Shown one piece after another: positions 46,401-56,711 of a DNA stretch of 64,000 nucleotides (the first letter of the stretch is position 1; the number at the start of each line of letters is the position of its first letter). A program made the translations under genes and the position numbers. This DNA comes from Euptelea pleiosperma (Eukaryota; Streptophyta; Magnoliopsida; Ranunculales; Eupteleaceae). The stretch is taken from contig CM068553.1 in the NCBI GenBank assembly GCA_035048495.1, positions 503,259 through 567,258 on the forward strand, given 5' to 3'. The notes under the pieces are model-generated. The model saw only the letters and a program-made list of their open reading frames with translations. It ran no database searches and was not told the DNA's origin.

Positions 46401-49400
46401 TCAGAGCATTTGAATTTGGCGCCTAAACACACTCCCATCGAGAAGCATCCAGGGAAAGAAATTGTGTCACCATATGAGAGGGTTGGGGTCCCATCGCTAG
46501 AGACGCTGGAGGTAGGGGCTACTCATAGGCAGGAGTACGTGGGGGGTGGACACGTATTTGCTGGTCAGGCGTTAGGACTGGCAGCATCTGGAGGATGTAC
46601 AGGCGCCCGAGGTGACAAGCGGCCTCTCGAGGTCAGGGCCTCTTCTTGGCCACATGAAGGGCGTACCCTGAGAGGGGCCCACCTGTCCAACTCACCAGAT
46701 AGGGCTCTTTTTATTGGGAGAGGTGGTTTGGCTCCTATGACCGCGGAGCAGCCTATCATTTCGAATGGGGCCCATCTTGATACCCCTTTATTCTCCTCCT
46801 TTTCGGGTGCGCTTATTTACGATGCTTGTGACTCACATCGTAGTGGGCCCTAGGAACTTATTTCCTCCCCGAATTTGGAGCACATTCCTTGCGGTGGGGC
46901 TTTTGAGCAGAGCGGTGCAGCTTTTGCGACTCGCAGAGGAGATGAGAGGGTCGAAGACTTTAAGAGCGTATTAGCGGCGGGTGACCACTTCAAGCTGTGT
47001 TATCCCCCTCGTAATCCCCGATTTCGGTCTCTTCCTTTCTACGAAACTATGGAATCTTCAGCAGTGGTGGATATTCTCAAGGAAGGTAAGCTGGTGGATT
47101 ACGATGTATCAGATGATCAGGGTTGCAGATTAGAGAAGGGTGAGAGCTCAGAAGGAGATAGTGACAATGATCATTACAATAGGGAGGACGGGGAGAATTC
47201 TGAAGTGGAATCTGGTAGCCTGGTGAAATCGCGAGGAGGTTCCGCCGCACTAAGGGGCAGTCAGGATGATGATGACTCATCCTGTAGGGCTGACGTCTCG
47301 TCGGTACTAGGATCGCCTATTACCCCAACTACTCTGGCCAGTCAGGCGGAGACGGAAGGTGAGGGCGACTGGTCTACGGGGAGACTTATGCATTTTGGTA
47401 AAGCCATTGGAGTTTCTTTTGAGGGAATGGAAGGTCCTACCAGAAGACTCTTTAGCAGGTTAGAGAAGGTGGATCAGATGGGCGCAGATCCAGTCGGATC
47501 CAAGAAAGGGAAGGAGGTTGAGGAGGAAATTACTCCTCAGAATTTCCAGTCGGAATTGGTGGATGATAGGGTATCTGGCAGTAATCTAGGGGAGGTTGCT
47601 GGGATTGGGGGAGTGAAGAAGGTCATGATGACTGATAGGAAGGGCAAACAGAAGGGAAAAGTTTGCAAGGAGTTAAATAAACTGGTAAGTCATTGATGGG
47701 AAATTCCAAGAAGGAAGGAGTGTCAGAAATCCAGGGCTAACTCTCGTTCCCAATGAAGCTCAAAATCGTATCTTGGAACGTGAGGGGGATGGGCAGCAAG
47801 GACAAAAGGTCTTCAGTGCGGTCTATGTTGAAAAAATGGAATCCGGTGTTGTTGGTTATCCAGGAAACAAAGTTAGCCATTATGGAAGACAGAGTGGTAG
47901 TTCATATCTGCGGGAAAAAGGGCCTTGGGTGGAAAGCTATTCCAGCAGTGGGTTCAGCTGGGGGGGTTTTGATAGCTTGGGATCCCGAGCTCTTGAAGGT
48001 GGAAGGTGTTAGGGTTGGTTCATTTTCTGTGTCCATTCTTTGTAGAGATTCCGTGGATGATTTCCAATGGGTGTTTTCAGGGGTTTATGGCCCTACTGAG
48101 GCCATGTTACGCAGTCAGCTTTGGGAGGAGTTGAACGGAGTGCATGATTTGTGGAATCTCCCTTGGTGCATTGGGGGGATTTCAATGTCATCAGATTTGT
48201 GCACGAGAAGAAGGGGGGGCAGAGGTAGTAGAGTCACCCCAAGTATGAGGGCTTTCTCTGATTTTGTTGATAGAAACGATCTGGTTGATCTCCCGCTTGC
48301 TGGAGTGAAATTTACTTGGTCCAATCATCAGGAGAACCCCATTCTATGCAGATTGGATAGATTTCTGATATCCAGTAGATGGGAGGATCACTATCCGGAT
48401 GTTATCCAATCAGCCATCCATAATCCGGTGTTGGATCATTGGCCGATTGTTTTGGACTGTGGGGGTATTAGGCGCAGACCATCTCATTTTCGATTTGAGC
48501 TCATGTGGCTACAAGAGTCTTCTTTTATGAAGGAGGTCGAGTCTAGATGGACCTCTTTTAATTTCTCGGGTCGGGCGGGGTTCATCTTTTGGAAGAAGTT
48601 GAATGCTCTTAAGAAGTGTCTGAAGGTGTGGAATGCAGAGGTTGTAGGGAGAATTGAGAAGAAAATGGGGGAATTGAATCAGGAAATCAGTAGACTTGAC
48701 ATTAAGGAAGAGGAGGAGACTCTATTTAGCGAAGACTTTAGAAGGAGGATTGAATTGAAGAGGGACTTTCTATCCTTAGTCTGCCAGGAAGAGATGAGTT
48801 GGAGACAGAAGTCCAGGGTAAGATGGCTCAAAGGAGATAAGAACACCAAATTCTTTCACAGGATCACAAATGCCAGGAGAAGAGTCAACACTATTCCCCT
48901 TATTAAAGTGGCTGGAGTGATTGTTGTAGAAGAGGACCGGATCAGAGATGTTATTGTCTCGTTTTACTCCCAGCTCTATTCTGAATCTACATTTGAGAGG
49001 CCTAAGCTTGACGGTTTGGAGTTTAACCATATTGAAGACAGTCACAGTAGATGGTTGGAAAGACCGATTGACGAAGCGGAAGTGCTGGATGCTATTAAGT
49101 CCTTGGGGGGTGATAAGGCACCAGGACCCGATGGTTTTCCTTTGGCTTTCTTTTCCTCATGCTGGTCCATCGTGGGTAAGGATTTCATGCGGGTGGTGGA
49201 GGAATTTCATAGGGATTCGTGGCTTGATTGGAGGGCTAATTCCACTTTCATATCTCTCATTCCCAAGAAGGATGGTGTTGATTCTCTCATGGATTTTCGG
49301 CCGATTAGTTTGCTGGGAAGCACCTATAAAATTACCGCCAAAATTCTGGCTGCTAGATTGAGAGGGGTTCTGGGGCGCATCATTTCTCCTACCCAAGGAG

Positions 49401-52400
49401 CTTTTGTCAGTGGGCGTCAGATCTTGGATGGAGTTCTTATCGCTAATGAAGTCATTGATCATAGACAGCGTGGGAACAATCCGGGCATGGTTTGCAAAGT
49501 GGATTTGGAGAAGGCGTATGATCATGTTAATTGGTCTTTCCTTGACAACATGCTTAGTCGTATGGGTTTTAGTCTTGAGTGGAGAAGATGAATCCGCACT
49601 TGCATTTCGACTGTTCGTTTTTCGGTCTTAGTTAATGGTTCTCCGGCTGGGTTCTTCTCTAGTTCTAGAGGTCTTCGCCAAGGGTATCCTTTATCGCCTT
49701 ATCTTTTCATCATTGTCGCGGAGGGATTGAGTCGGCTGGCTTCTAAAGCAGTAAATGGAGGTTTTTTGGAAGGTTTCAAAATTGGTAATGAGAGGTCCGT
49801 CATATCTCATCTTCAGTTTGCCGATGATACTATGTTCTTTTTTGGGGCCTCTCGTATGCAAGCTCAGGTTCTGCGTGGGATTTTGTTGTGTTTCGAAGCG
49901 GTGTCTGGTCTCCGGATTAATCTCTCTAAGAGTGAAGTGTTCGGGGCGGGGGAGGTGAGAACTTAGACGAGATCGCTGATCGTTTGTCGTGCAAAAAAGG
50001 GAAGCTACCCACGAAGTATCTTGGCCTCCCGTTAGGTGCGAGATGCAATTCGACAAAAATATGGGACCCGGTCATTGAACGTTCAGAGAAAATTGGCCGC
50101 TTGGAAGAAGGTTTTGTTATCTAAGGGGGGCAGAATTACATTGGTGAAGAGTACGCTTTCTAACTTGCCCATTTATTTTATGTCTTTGTTCCCCATGCCC
50201 AAGGGAGTGGCTAAGAGCATTGAAAGGTGATCAGGAATTTCTTGTGGGATGATAAAGAAGAGAAACATAGGTATCATCTGGTTAATTGGGCTTTGATATG
50301 CAAACCTAAAGTTGAAGGGGGGCTTGGTGTTCGTCAATTGAAGCTAATGAATCAAGCTTTGCTCGGAAAATGGATTTGGCGATTCGGGGAGGAAAAAGAC
50401 AGTTTGTTGAGAAAAGTGGTTTCGGCTAAGCAAGGTTTGGAAAACCACGGCTGGGAGTGTGGAGAGGTCACTACATCATATGGAGTGGGAGTTTGGAAAT
50501 GTATATCCAAGTTGAGAGAAGAAATCAGAAAAAAGAGTAAATTCAAGGTGGGTAATGGGGCTACAGTCAGATTTTGGGAGGATGTATGGTGCGGGGAATC
50601 TTCCTTGGCGGAGGACTTTCCTTCCATTTACGCCTTATCTAACCACAAAGGGGCTAGCGTTAGTGAGGTGGCGTCCAGAGAATCCGGTTCCGTGTCTTGG
50701 GATCTGGGTTTTTGTAGAAGAATCAATGATTGGGAGGTGGAGATGGTGGCTGCATTGGTTAGTCGATTGGAAGGGGTCCAGTTAGTCGAGGGAGCCAAGG
50801 ATAGAAGGTGGTGGAACCACGACTCCAAAGGGAGATTCTCAGTTAAGTCTTTCTACGCTTCCTTCCATGAACCACCACAGGGGTACTTCCCAGGCAATCG
50901 GTTGTGGAGCACTCCCATCCCGTCCAAAGTCGTGTTCTTCACTTGGTGTGCTATGCTTGACAAGATCCTCTCTGTGGAGAATCTTAGAAAATGAGGTCTT
51001 CCAATTCCTAGTCTTTGTATCCTGTGCAAGCAAGGAGAGGAGTGCACGACTCATTTGCTTATCCATTGTAGGGTGTCGAAGGAGATTTGGTAGCACTTCC
51101 TATTCCTTTTTGGGATTTCTTGGGTCTTTCCGCTTTCAGTTTCCGATACTTTTACCGGTTGGAACACCAAGGCTTTTTCGTTCCGCGGTCGCAAGCTATG
51201 GAGGATCACCCCTTTTGCTATAGTTTGGGTGATATGGAAGGAGAGAGACCGAAGAATTTTCGAAGATAAGGAAGCATCCCTTGAGATTATTATGAACGTC
51301 AAAGCATCTATGTATCATTGGGCGTCAACTATTCCTGAGTTGAAGATTTTGTTGCTCGGTGGGATCGCCTGGTTTCCCAAGTGTGGTTTGGGGGTCGAGG
51401 TGTTGGGTTTCGTGTGTTTTTGAAGTCCTTTCGTGCTTTTGTTGTTTGCCTTTTGGGCCTTCTCAGCCCTCCTTTAATATATTTTATTTTACCGATAAAA
51501 AAAATCTTTGTACCTCAAATACTGCTCAAATTCCCACAGTTGAGATCAATCCATGAAAATAAGTCCAATCCAACGCCTATAAATCACTAATTAGGCTGAT
51601 TTTTGGTTTGTAGGTCCACCTAGGGATTGGCCAAACATCCATATGGTCAAAGTCCTCTAAGAGTGTGCCACGTGGCTCATATTGTGTCCTGTAACCGGAG
51701 CCTGTCATTGGGCGGTAACTGGAGCCTGACCTTTTCAAAAAGGTTGCAAAAGTTTTTATTTCTAACCTTTCAAAGCTACTGCATTGGATGATAGGACAAG
51801 AATGTCAACAATGACAAGCACAGAAGATGGAAACTCCCAAACCTGTACAATGTGAAATTAAAAATTAGGGAGATATGATAGACAAGTCAACTATACTGAA
51901 AATGAAGAAATGGAAAACAAACCACATAATAATTATGTATTTATTTATTTGGTATTATTGATGGATAAGTAAATTAAGTAATCGTATACCATCATAGCTA
52001 TTAGAAAAATCTTGAAGTAGCTTGAAACAAGGATGGCCAGCAAAAGGTCTTTGTACCTGCGTAATTGAGCAAACAACAATGATCCAAATTTTATATAACC
52101 AACATCCATTCGACTTAAAAGCTCAAATATATTTCAGAATTTCTTTCTAATGTTGAATAATTTGAGGATTGGTGCATGGTCTTTCTAAAGAGCTGTTCAC
52201 AATTTATTCCAATTATCAAACATATTCAATTTTCCGAACTTTTTTGTAGCAGTGCTTTCAACTTGTTGATTTACTGCTTAAAGCACAGAAAGCAGCAACA
52301 TATGTTGTTTGTGTTGATCGAAAAAACCCCAGCAACATAAATGTGACTGAGAAAACAGAGAATACAAAACTAATAACAAAAAGGTTCACTGCCAGAACAT

Positions 52401-55400
52401 GTCAACAAGTTACATCTCTTCTATACCATCTCATCTTGGCAACCAACTCAAAACAATTTATGAAAAGGAACAGTAAATAAAGAAGGCTAAGGTGGCGTTT
52501 TGTAAACCTTAATTTCAGACCCTAAGTCTGAAACTGGGAAATTCAGACCATTTGGTAACCACTTGAAATTCAGTGATTTTTTTTTAAGTCGTCCCCCCTC
52601 TCCACTTAATGTGGTAAGACATTTTCGCTGGATACGGTAAGTGATGGAATCTTTAAAAAGATTCTAAGATTCTCTCAAAAATACCCAATATGTCTGTATC
52701 AAGGCTTTCTCTATAAAGAAACTTACAAAAATGTCCTAATAAACATTTTAAAATATCCACTATGTCCTTGTCTTAATTTTCAGACATAAGGACCTTTACC
52801 AAACAGTCTAATTTTACAAAAATTAAGCACTTAAGCTTTCAGCACTTAAATTAAGTACTTTAAGATTTCAGTGCTGAAATTAAGTTTTACCAAACACAAC
52901 CTTAACTCTTTCTCCCACCTACTCTGTATTTCTAAATCTAAAACATGTAACCTTCTCCAGTTCCATTAGGTGAACTTGTTTTTCCAGATATCAACAGCTG
53001 CAACGAAAACTTGATAAAACCTTCTCCAATCCTTTACCAAAGAGTAAGGTACTTCAAGAACTAGTGAAAGTTCGAAAATGCGTCATCATCATCAGGGACA
53101 CCCTTCTTACATAAGATATCATAAAGTTACATTACCACCATTATGTACACAGCCAGAACCTAGAATTAGGTCATAGCAGCAAAATATTATAGAACTAGCC
53201 CAAATGGTGTAATCGCAATTTTGTTGTTTATAAGAGCTCAATCATATGAGGAGCTACACTTCCATGGATTTGAACCAGAATAAATAAAAATGATGCAAAC
53301 TCAATAGCAATGTAATTGATATGCCTAATTACTCCACAACACATCATATAGTGACAAGGTTTTGTAAAAACACACAAATAATATAGTTCTACAAACAACA
53401 GATCTTTTCACAAAAATAAAAAACATAAAAACCATGTATCGTCAATTCATTGTCAAATTACACTAATTTCTATCTCTCAACAGTTTCAATCCTCAATCTT
53501 TCAAATTGTACACATGGACATGCATTTCTTGTTATCCATTTCAGAAAAAAATGAAGAAGATTTTTGTACAATTATTCTATGGATAAGGGGGACAACTGTA
53601 CTCTATTTTTCAATCTCTGCTCATTTTCAAGGTATTAAGTTGATTATAATTTCAAGTAAGAAGCATAAACTGATTATTTTACGAATAAGCAATTCTTGTA
53701 ATACAATTATTATAGGAAACAGAAAGTGCCAGTTTGCTTGTAAGGATTGTGAGTATTGATACCACGACTGGGGATCGAAACCCACCCACTGACCCACTTG
53801 CCTACCAAAAACAATATTGAAGGAAACAGTTCATGGTAACATTCCCCATAGGAAAAAACATTTGTATGTAACCTTAACCACTTAGGAGTTCTTTGTAAAG
53901 GACTTTATTAACTTATTTTTTAATCTTTAAGAGCCCTTTAATTTGAAATATTAAGCAAGACCTAGAAAAGTAAAAAAACTAAAAAATAACCCATGGTTGA
54001 TGGTGGAACTATGTTAAAATTATCTTATCCGCATAGAAAGACATCAAGAAACATGTTGTAAATTTGTTTAATTAGTAAAAAGATCCACTCATTTTTTTTT
54101 TTGTAGTGTTTAATGTTTAGGTAAAACTTAAAGTACGAACTTGCAGTCATTGTTTTCATCTGAAAATATGCTCCATGTTTTTTTTTCAAACCATAAGTTT
54201 TGAAGAATCATAAGATTCAAGTTGTGAATACATCTGAACTCCATCCCTACTCACTGTTTCTTGTTGGATCGACCAATCAAGGGAGAATACCACAAGGGGT
54301 ATAAATTACTGAATCAAATCTTATTTATTTGTAAGTATAAGCTTTATTGAGGAATCAAAGACAGAGCAAACCCATACTAAGGAGGTCGAGGTGATCTTTA
54401 CAATAACTCACTAAAAAAGAACTAACTTTTTTTCTTATTTATTTGTTTATTTCTGTAGTTTTTTTTTGACTTCCAAGGTTTTCCGGGCCTCTTAGAGCAC
54501 CCGACTAGTCCCCCGGGGCACATGTATTCCACACGCGCCAGGTACAATCCCCAGGGGGTAACCCAAGGGGGAGTTGAACTCAAGACCTCCTGCTTTTCAG
54601 AGTTGGGTCCTGGCCATCTCCGCCCAGCCCTCAGGTTCTGTAGTAGATTCATTTTTTATGTTTTTTTTTTTTATGGCTTTTAAAGCTTTTTTTAATTTGA
54701 GGCTTACGCCTCGCCTTACGAAGGGAAAACGCCTAGTATATACTTCGCGTTTTTAAAAAAATTGATCATACTAGAATCGTAAGATTCACATAGAAATTGT
54801 AGGATTTTTATGTAAAGGGATTCGGACATAAGATTCAAATCATTTAAGTTAGATTTGGCTTGAATCATAGGTTTTAAATCATAAATTGTAGGATTTTTGT
54901 AACACTACTCAATAGCAAGAAAACTAAAAATATATGGTGATGAAAATGAAATAAAACATGTCAAAAGGACACAACAAGTTATCTATTGCCACTTGATTGT
55001 GTCGCATAGACTTGCATATTTGTCTACACCTAATTGCCACTAATGCATTTCAAGTTCATGGTTTATCTACTGACACATTCCTCATGGGCCGTCTAGGTGT
55101 TAACAAACATAAATTCTCCAGGCTAACAAACCCCCTTCTTAAAATTGCTTAACTGGGACAGTATCATTAGTGAAACAATTTAGCATTATAAAAATTAAAA
55201 CTTTACCAGGTGACTTCAGATGATGAATTCAACAAAATCCTTGTCGCAGGAAGTAGAACACAAAGAAACATAGAGTTTATAAAGAAAACATCTATTAACA
55301 TCTGCAACAAAGATACAAAAAATCCGTTTCTTTAGGACAAAATAAAATGCAGAACCTCAATGACTAAAAAATCATAAATCACAAACAGAAAACCTTTCCA

Positions 55401-56321
55401 CATGCCCAAACTGACGATAAAGAGCTCCTCGAGAAACCCCGGTCGTTGTTACTTCCATTTAAAAGCAAAATCCTGCCTTGGATGGCTAAGGTTCTTTACA
55501 TATGGCACCAATTTGGCATAAGAATCATGAAATATTATTAAATCTAAGCAAGAATAGCATCGTGATAGATGTGATGGATACATGCATCTAGAAGAAGATA
55601 AACGAAACCCAACTTCCAGAATGTGCCCTGCAAAGTTACAAAAAGAAATCGGTGCCAGTGTTAAAGTCAGAAACCTCACGTTTCACTACAATGATTAGGC
55701 ATTCTAATAGCAAGGTCGACATTATGAATTAATACACAACTAACAAGAAATTATTCAGAGAACACCAAACAATCTCCCTCTACCTCAAAATCGACAGTTT
55801 CTCGATTCATCATGTTATAGAGCAAGTGCCGATAAGCCTTCGGCTTTTGCAAAATCAAATCAATCAGAAGAATCTACAAAAGGAAAGGTTAACCGGCAAA
55901 ATAAGATAAGCCCACATCCAAACCAAAGTTCCCAAGACATCTAATAGCATTCTAATGCATTAATAATAATAATAATAATAATAATAAAAGATTTAAGTTC
56001 TGTTATGAAGTGGGAATTGGGAGGTTTAGGGGTTAAAAATTAGAAGAGAATCTGCAATGAAAATCTCAATAATTCACCAAATTAATAAATTAGGAATTCA
56101 GTGTAGGTTCACCATGATCTCGGATTCAATGTATTCGTCAGCGACTGCCTTGCAATTCTCCTGTCAAAGCGAGAACGGAAGAGATTACTGTGAGGGGGAA
56201 ATGAAAATGAGATTGAAATTGGAGACGGACTTACACATTTCATTAATCGGATGTTTCCAGGTGAGTATTGCACAAACAGCGTTTTAATCCTAAATCCGCA
56301 GTGGATACATCTCAACTCCAT
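43434..56321 (-). CDS. ARV1: ARV1 sterol/lipid homeostasis protein
   Basis: Nine exons on the minus strand, 5' to 3': 56321-56235, 56160-56113, 55873-55784, 55627-55582, 55476-55394, 55301-55207, 52056-51990, 51842-51767, 43567-43434. The total is 726 nt, 241 aa, close to known plant ARV1 lengths. The N-terminal ARV1 homology domain has the zinc motif CIHC...KCENC (residues 5, 8, 29, 32) and [14 protein letters not shown]. Further family signatures are [50 protein letters not shown] and [18 protein letters not shown], with several hydrophobic membrane segments. ARV1 acts in the ER in sterol, sphingolipid and GPI handling. Acceptor 55477 was chosen to keep frame. Intron 8 (8.2 kb) contains a MULE with a LINE; intron 6 (3.1 kb) holds a MITE, SINE and LINE end. 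All splice sites are GT-AG, so the gene looks functional. Confidence 0.93.
43568..44936. other. ARV1 intron 8, part outside the MULE
   Basis: AT-rich intron DNA between the last ARV1 exon and the left end of the Mutator-like element. No exon or other element was recognised. Confidence 0.5.
44937..45056 (+). repeat. MULE left terminal inverted repeat
   Basis: Pairs with 51616-51731 over about 116 bp with few mismatches. Contains the perfect palindrome GCCACGTGGC at 44996-45005 and ends at CCTAGGTGG. Confidence 0.88.
45057..45879 (+). mobile_element. LTR-retrotransposon-like piece
   Basis: About 0.8 kb between the MULE terminal repeat and the LINE. Its right part ends CCCGACA, a plausible LTR 3' end, followed three bases later by a tRNA-Asp-type primer-binding site. 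The 5' boundary of the LTR is not clear, and no gag or pol is present. Confidence 0.45.
45836..45853 (+). other. Primer-binding site for tRNA-Asp
   Basis: TGGCGCCGTTGCCGGGGA is an 18-base complement of the 3' end of plant tRNA-Asp(GTC) including CCA (from memory of the tRNA sequence). Such sites follow the 5' LTR of many plant LTR retrotransposons. A second phrase GCCCGACAATA nearby repeats the upstream boundary. Confidence 0.7.
45881..47696 (+). pseudogene. LINE ORF1 (partial)
   Basis: Reads [19 protein letters not shown] and [38 protein letters not shown], the C-terminal half of the DUF4283 RNA-binding domain of plant LINEs. A stop at 46221-46223 and a frame change lead to a long charged region (46284-46853, 46875-47696). 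The final frame ends in [17 protein letters not shown] and stops 56 bp before the ORF2 start. Confidence 0.7.
47753..51423 (+). pseudogene. LINE ORF2 (endonuclease, reverse transcriptase, zinc finger)
   Basis: ATG 47753 opens a 612-codon frame with an endonuclease ([22 protein letters not shown]) and the front of the reverse transcriptase ([52 protein letters not shown]). A TGA at 49589-49591 interrupts it; the frame goes on to FADDT near 49817 and breaks by frameshift near 49960. The rest is readable in shifted frames to the zinc finger ([18 protein letters not shown]) near 51010-51070. The catalytic GDFN segment is lost through paired indels and SDH reads LDH, so it is inactive. Confidence 0.85.
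51616..51731 (-). repeat. MULE right terminal inverted repeat
   Basis: Inverted copy of 44937-45056. Contains the palindrome GCCACGTGGC at 51667-51676 and ends GAGCCTGACC next to the target-site duplication. Confidence 0.88.
52488..52904. mobile_element. hAT-like MITE, about 417 bp
   Basis: Termini TAAGGTGGCGTTTTGTAAAC and the reverse complement of TTTTACCAAACACAACCTTA form an imperfect inverted repeat of about 25 bp. The interior repeats TTCAGACC and AAATTCAG-like words and is non-coding. It lies in intron 6 of ARV1. Confidence 0.7.
52905..54225. other. ARV1 intron 6 DNA
   Basis: Anonymous AT-rich intron. I looked for ARV1 exons here and found none; the flanking exons (55207 and 52056) already join in frame as TG|G, so none is missing. 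Confidence 0.5.
54226..54263 (-). repeat. Copy of the ARV1 start-codon region inside its own intron
   Basis: A 38-bp segment matches 56303-56340 (ARV1 exon 1 around the start codon) with three mismatches. The copy keeps an ATG on the minus strand followed by GAGTTCAGATGTATTC. Sequence on both sides differs from exon 1. It lies about 2 kb downstream in the direction of ARV1 transcription. Confidence 0.75.
54326..54420 (-). mobile_element. LINE 3'-end fragment
   Basis: The minus strand ends CTCAATAAAGCTTATACTTA followed by CAAATAAATAAG, the same L1-type terminus as at 1405-2025 and 29079-29183. About 95 bases remain, immediately before a SINE. No duplication was identified. Confidence 0.6.
54460..54635 (-). 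mobile_element. tRNA-derived SINE, family A copy 3
   Basis: Same family as 6179-6384, with the shared GATGGCCAGGACCCA head, GAGTTCAACTCCC B-box-like segment, GGGACTAGTCGGGTGC body and A-tail. A 9-bp target-site duplication TTCTGTAGT flanks it (54451-54459 and 54636-54644). It lies in intron 6 of ARV1. Confidence 0.85.
55961..55987. repeat. (TAA)n microsatellite
   Basis: Nine TAA units in intron 2 of ARV1. Probably length-variable. Confidence 0.9.
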
Positions 56322-56711
56322 CCCGACTCACTGTTTCTTGAGAGAGCAAATCATGCCAACGGCTTAGGGATTACCGGATTAGTGGTCCGTGCTTGCTCTG
56401 CTTGGTTTACGGGGTTGGTCTTTTATCAGCAACCTCTAATTCGTCACCAGTCACCCGCCTTCAATTTGTTACCGCCTAAGAACAGCTTAGGGCCTGTTTG
56501 AAACCGAAAAAAAACAGGGCCAGCCAAGGTCAGTCTAGGTCTAATTATTCTGGCCTGTGTTTGGTTTGGATCCTACTTTTTCAGATTTTGTCCTTAAAAC
56601 CGAATCAGCATTGACTATTTGAAAAGAGGTTCCAACATTTGTGTAGATCGGACCCAAGGTCCATACCACCATAACCAACCACAAACAGTCACATATAAAA
56701 CAGAACGGAAA
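56322..56711 (-). promoter_or_regulatory. Upstream region of ARV1
   Basis: The 390 bases upstream of the ARV1 start codon before the inverted-repeat element. No clear TATA box is seen; the region is likely to contain promoter and leader. A hAT-like phrase TTAGGGCCTGTTTGAAACCG at about 56489 has no partner end. Confidence 0.35.

Larger units (their letters stand above)
45880..51505 (+). mobile_element. Nearly full-length L1-type LINE
   Basis: ORF1 remains (45881-47696) are followed by a long ORF2 and a 3' end at an A-run, GATAAAAAAAATC (about 51497-51506). It is the youngest-looking LINE here, with few stops and long open frames. The 5' end appears incomplete because the DUF4283-like domain starts mid-fold. 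A target-site duplication was not found. Sense to the plus strand, antisense to ARV1. Confidence 0.85.
44937..51731. mobile_element. Mutator-like element (MULE) carrying a LINE
   Basis: Terminal inverted repeats of about 116-120 bp (44937-45056 and 51616-51731) enclose 6.8 kb, and 9-bp target-site duplications TTTTCAAAA flank it (44928-44936 and 51732-51740). Long TIRs with 9-bp duplications are the hallmark of MULEs. Each TIR has two copies of a GGYTCYRGTTAC-like motif and a GCCACGTGGC palindrome. No transposase is recognisable; the interior is an LTR-retrotransposon-like piece (with primer-binding site at 45836) and an L1-type LINE. It lies in intron 8 of ARV1, its right duplication only 26 bp from the splice donor. 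Confidence 0.85.

Noticed and set aside
47753..50994. Host gene for a large enzyme
   Set aside because: Endonuclease and reverse-transcriptase motifs identify LINE ORF2, with stops and frameshifts.
55449..55679. Minus-strand frame around ARV1 exon 4
   Set aside because: It runs in a different frame from the ARV1 exon at 55582-55627 and has no family similarity.
56109..56321. Stand-alone 70-aa minus-strand protein
   Set aside because: It is ARV1 exon 1 read through into intron 1; the donor is at 56234.
56489..56520. hAT MITE left end (TTAGGGCCTGTTTGAAACC)
   Set aside because: No inverted partner was found downstream.
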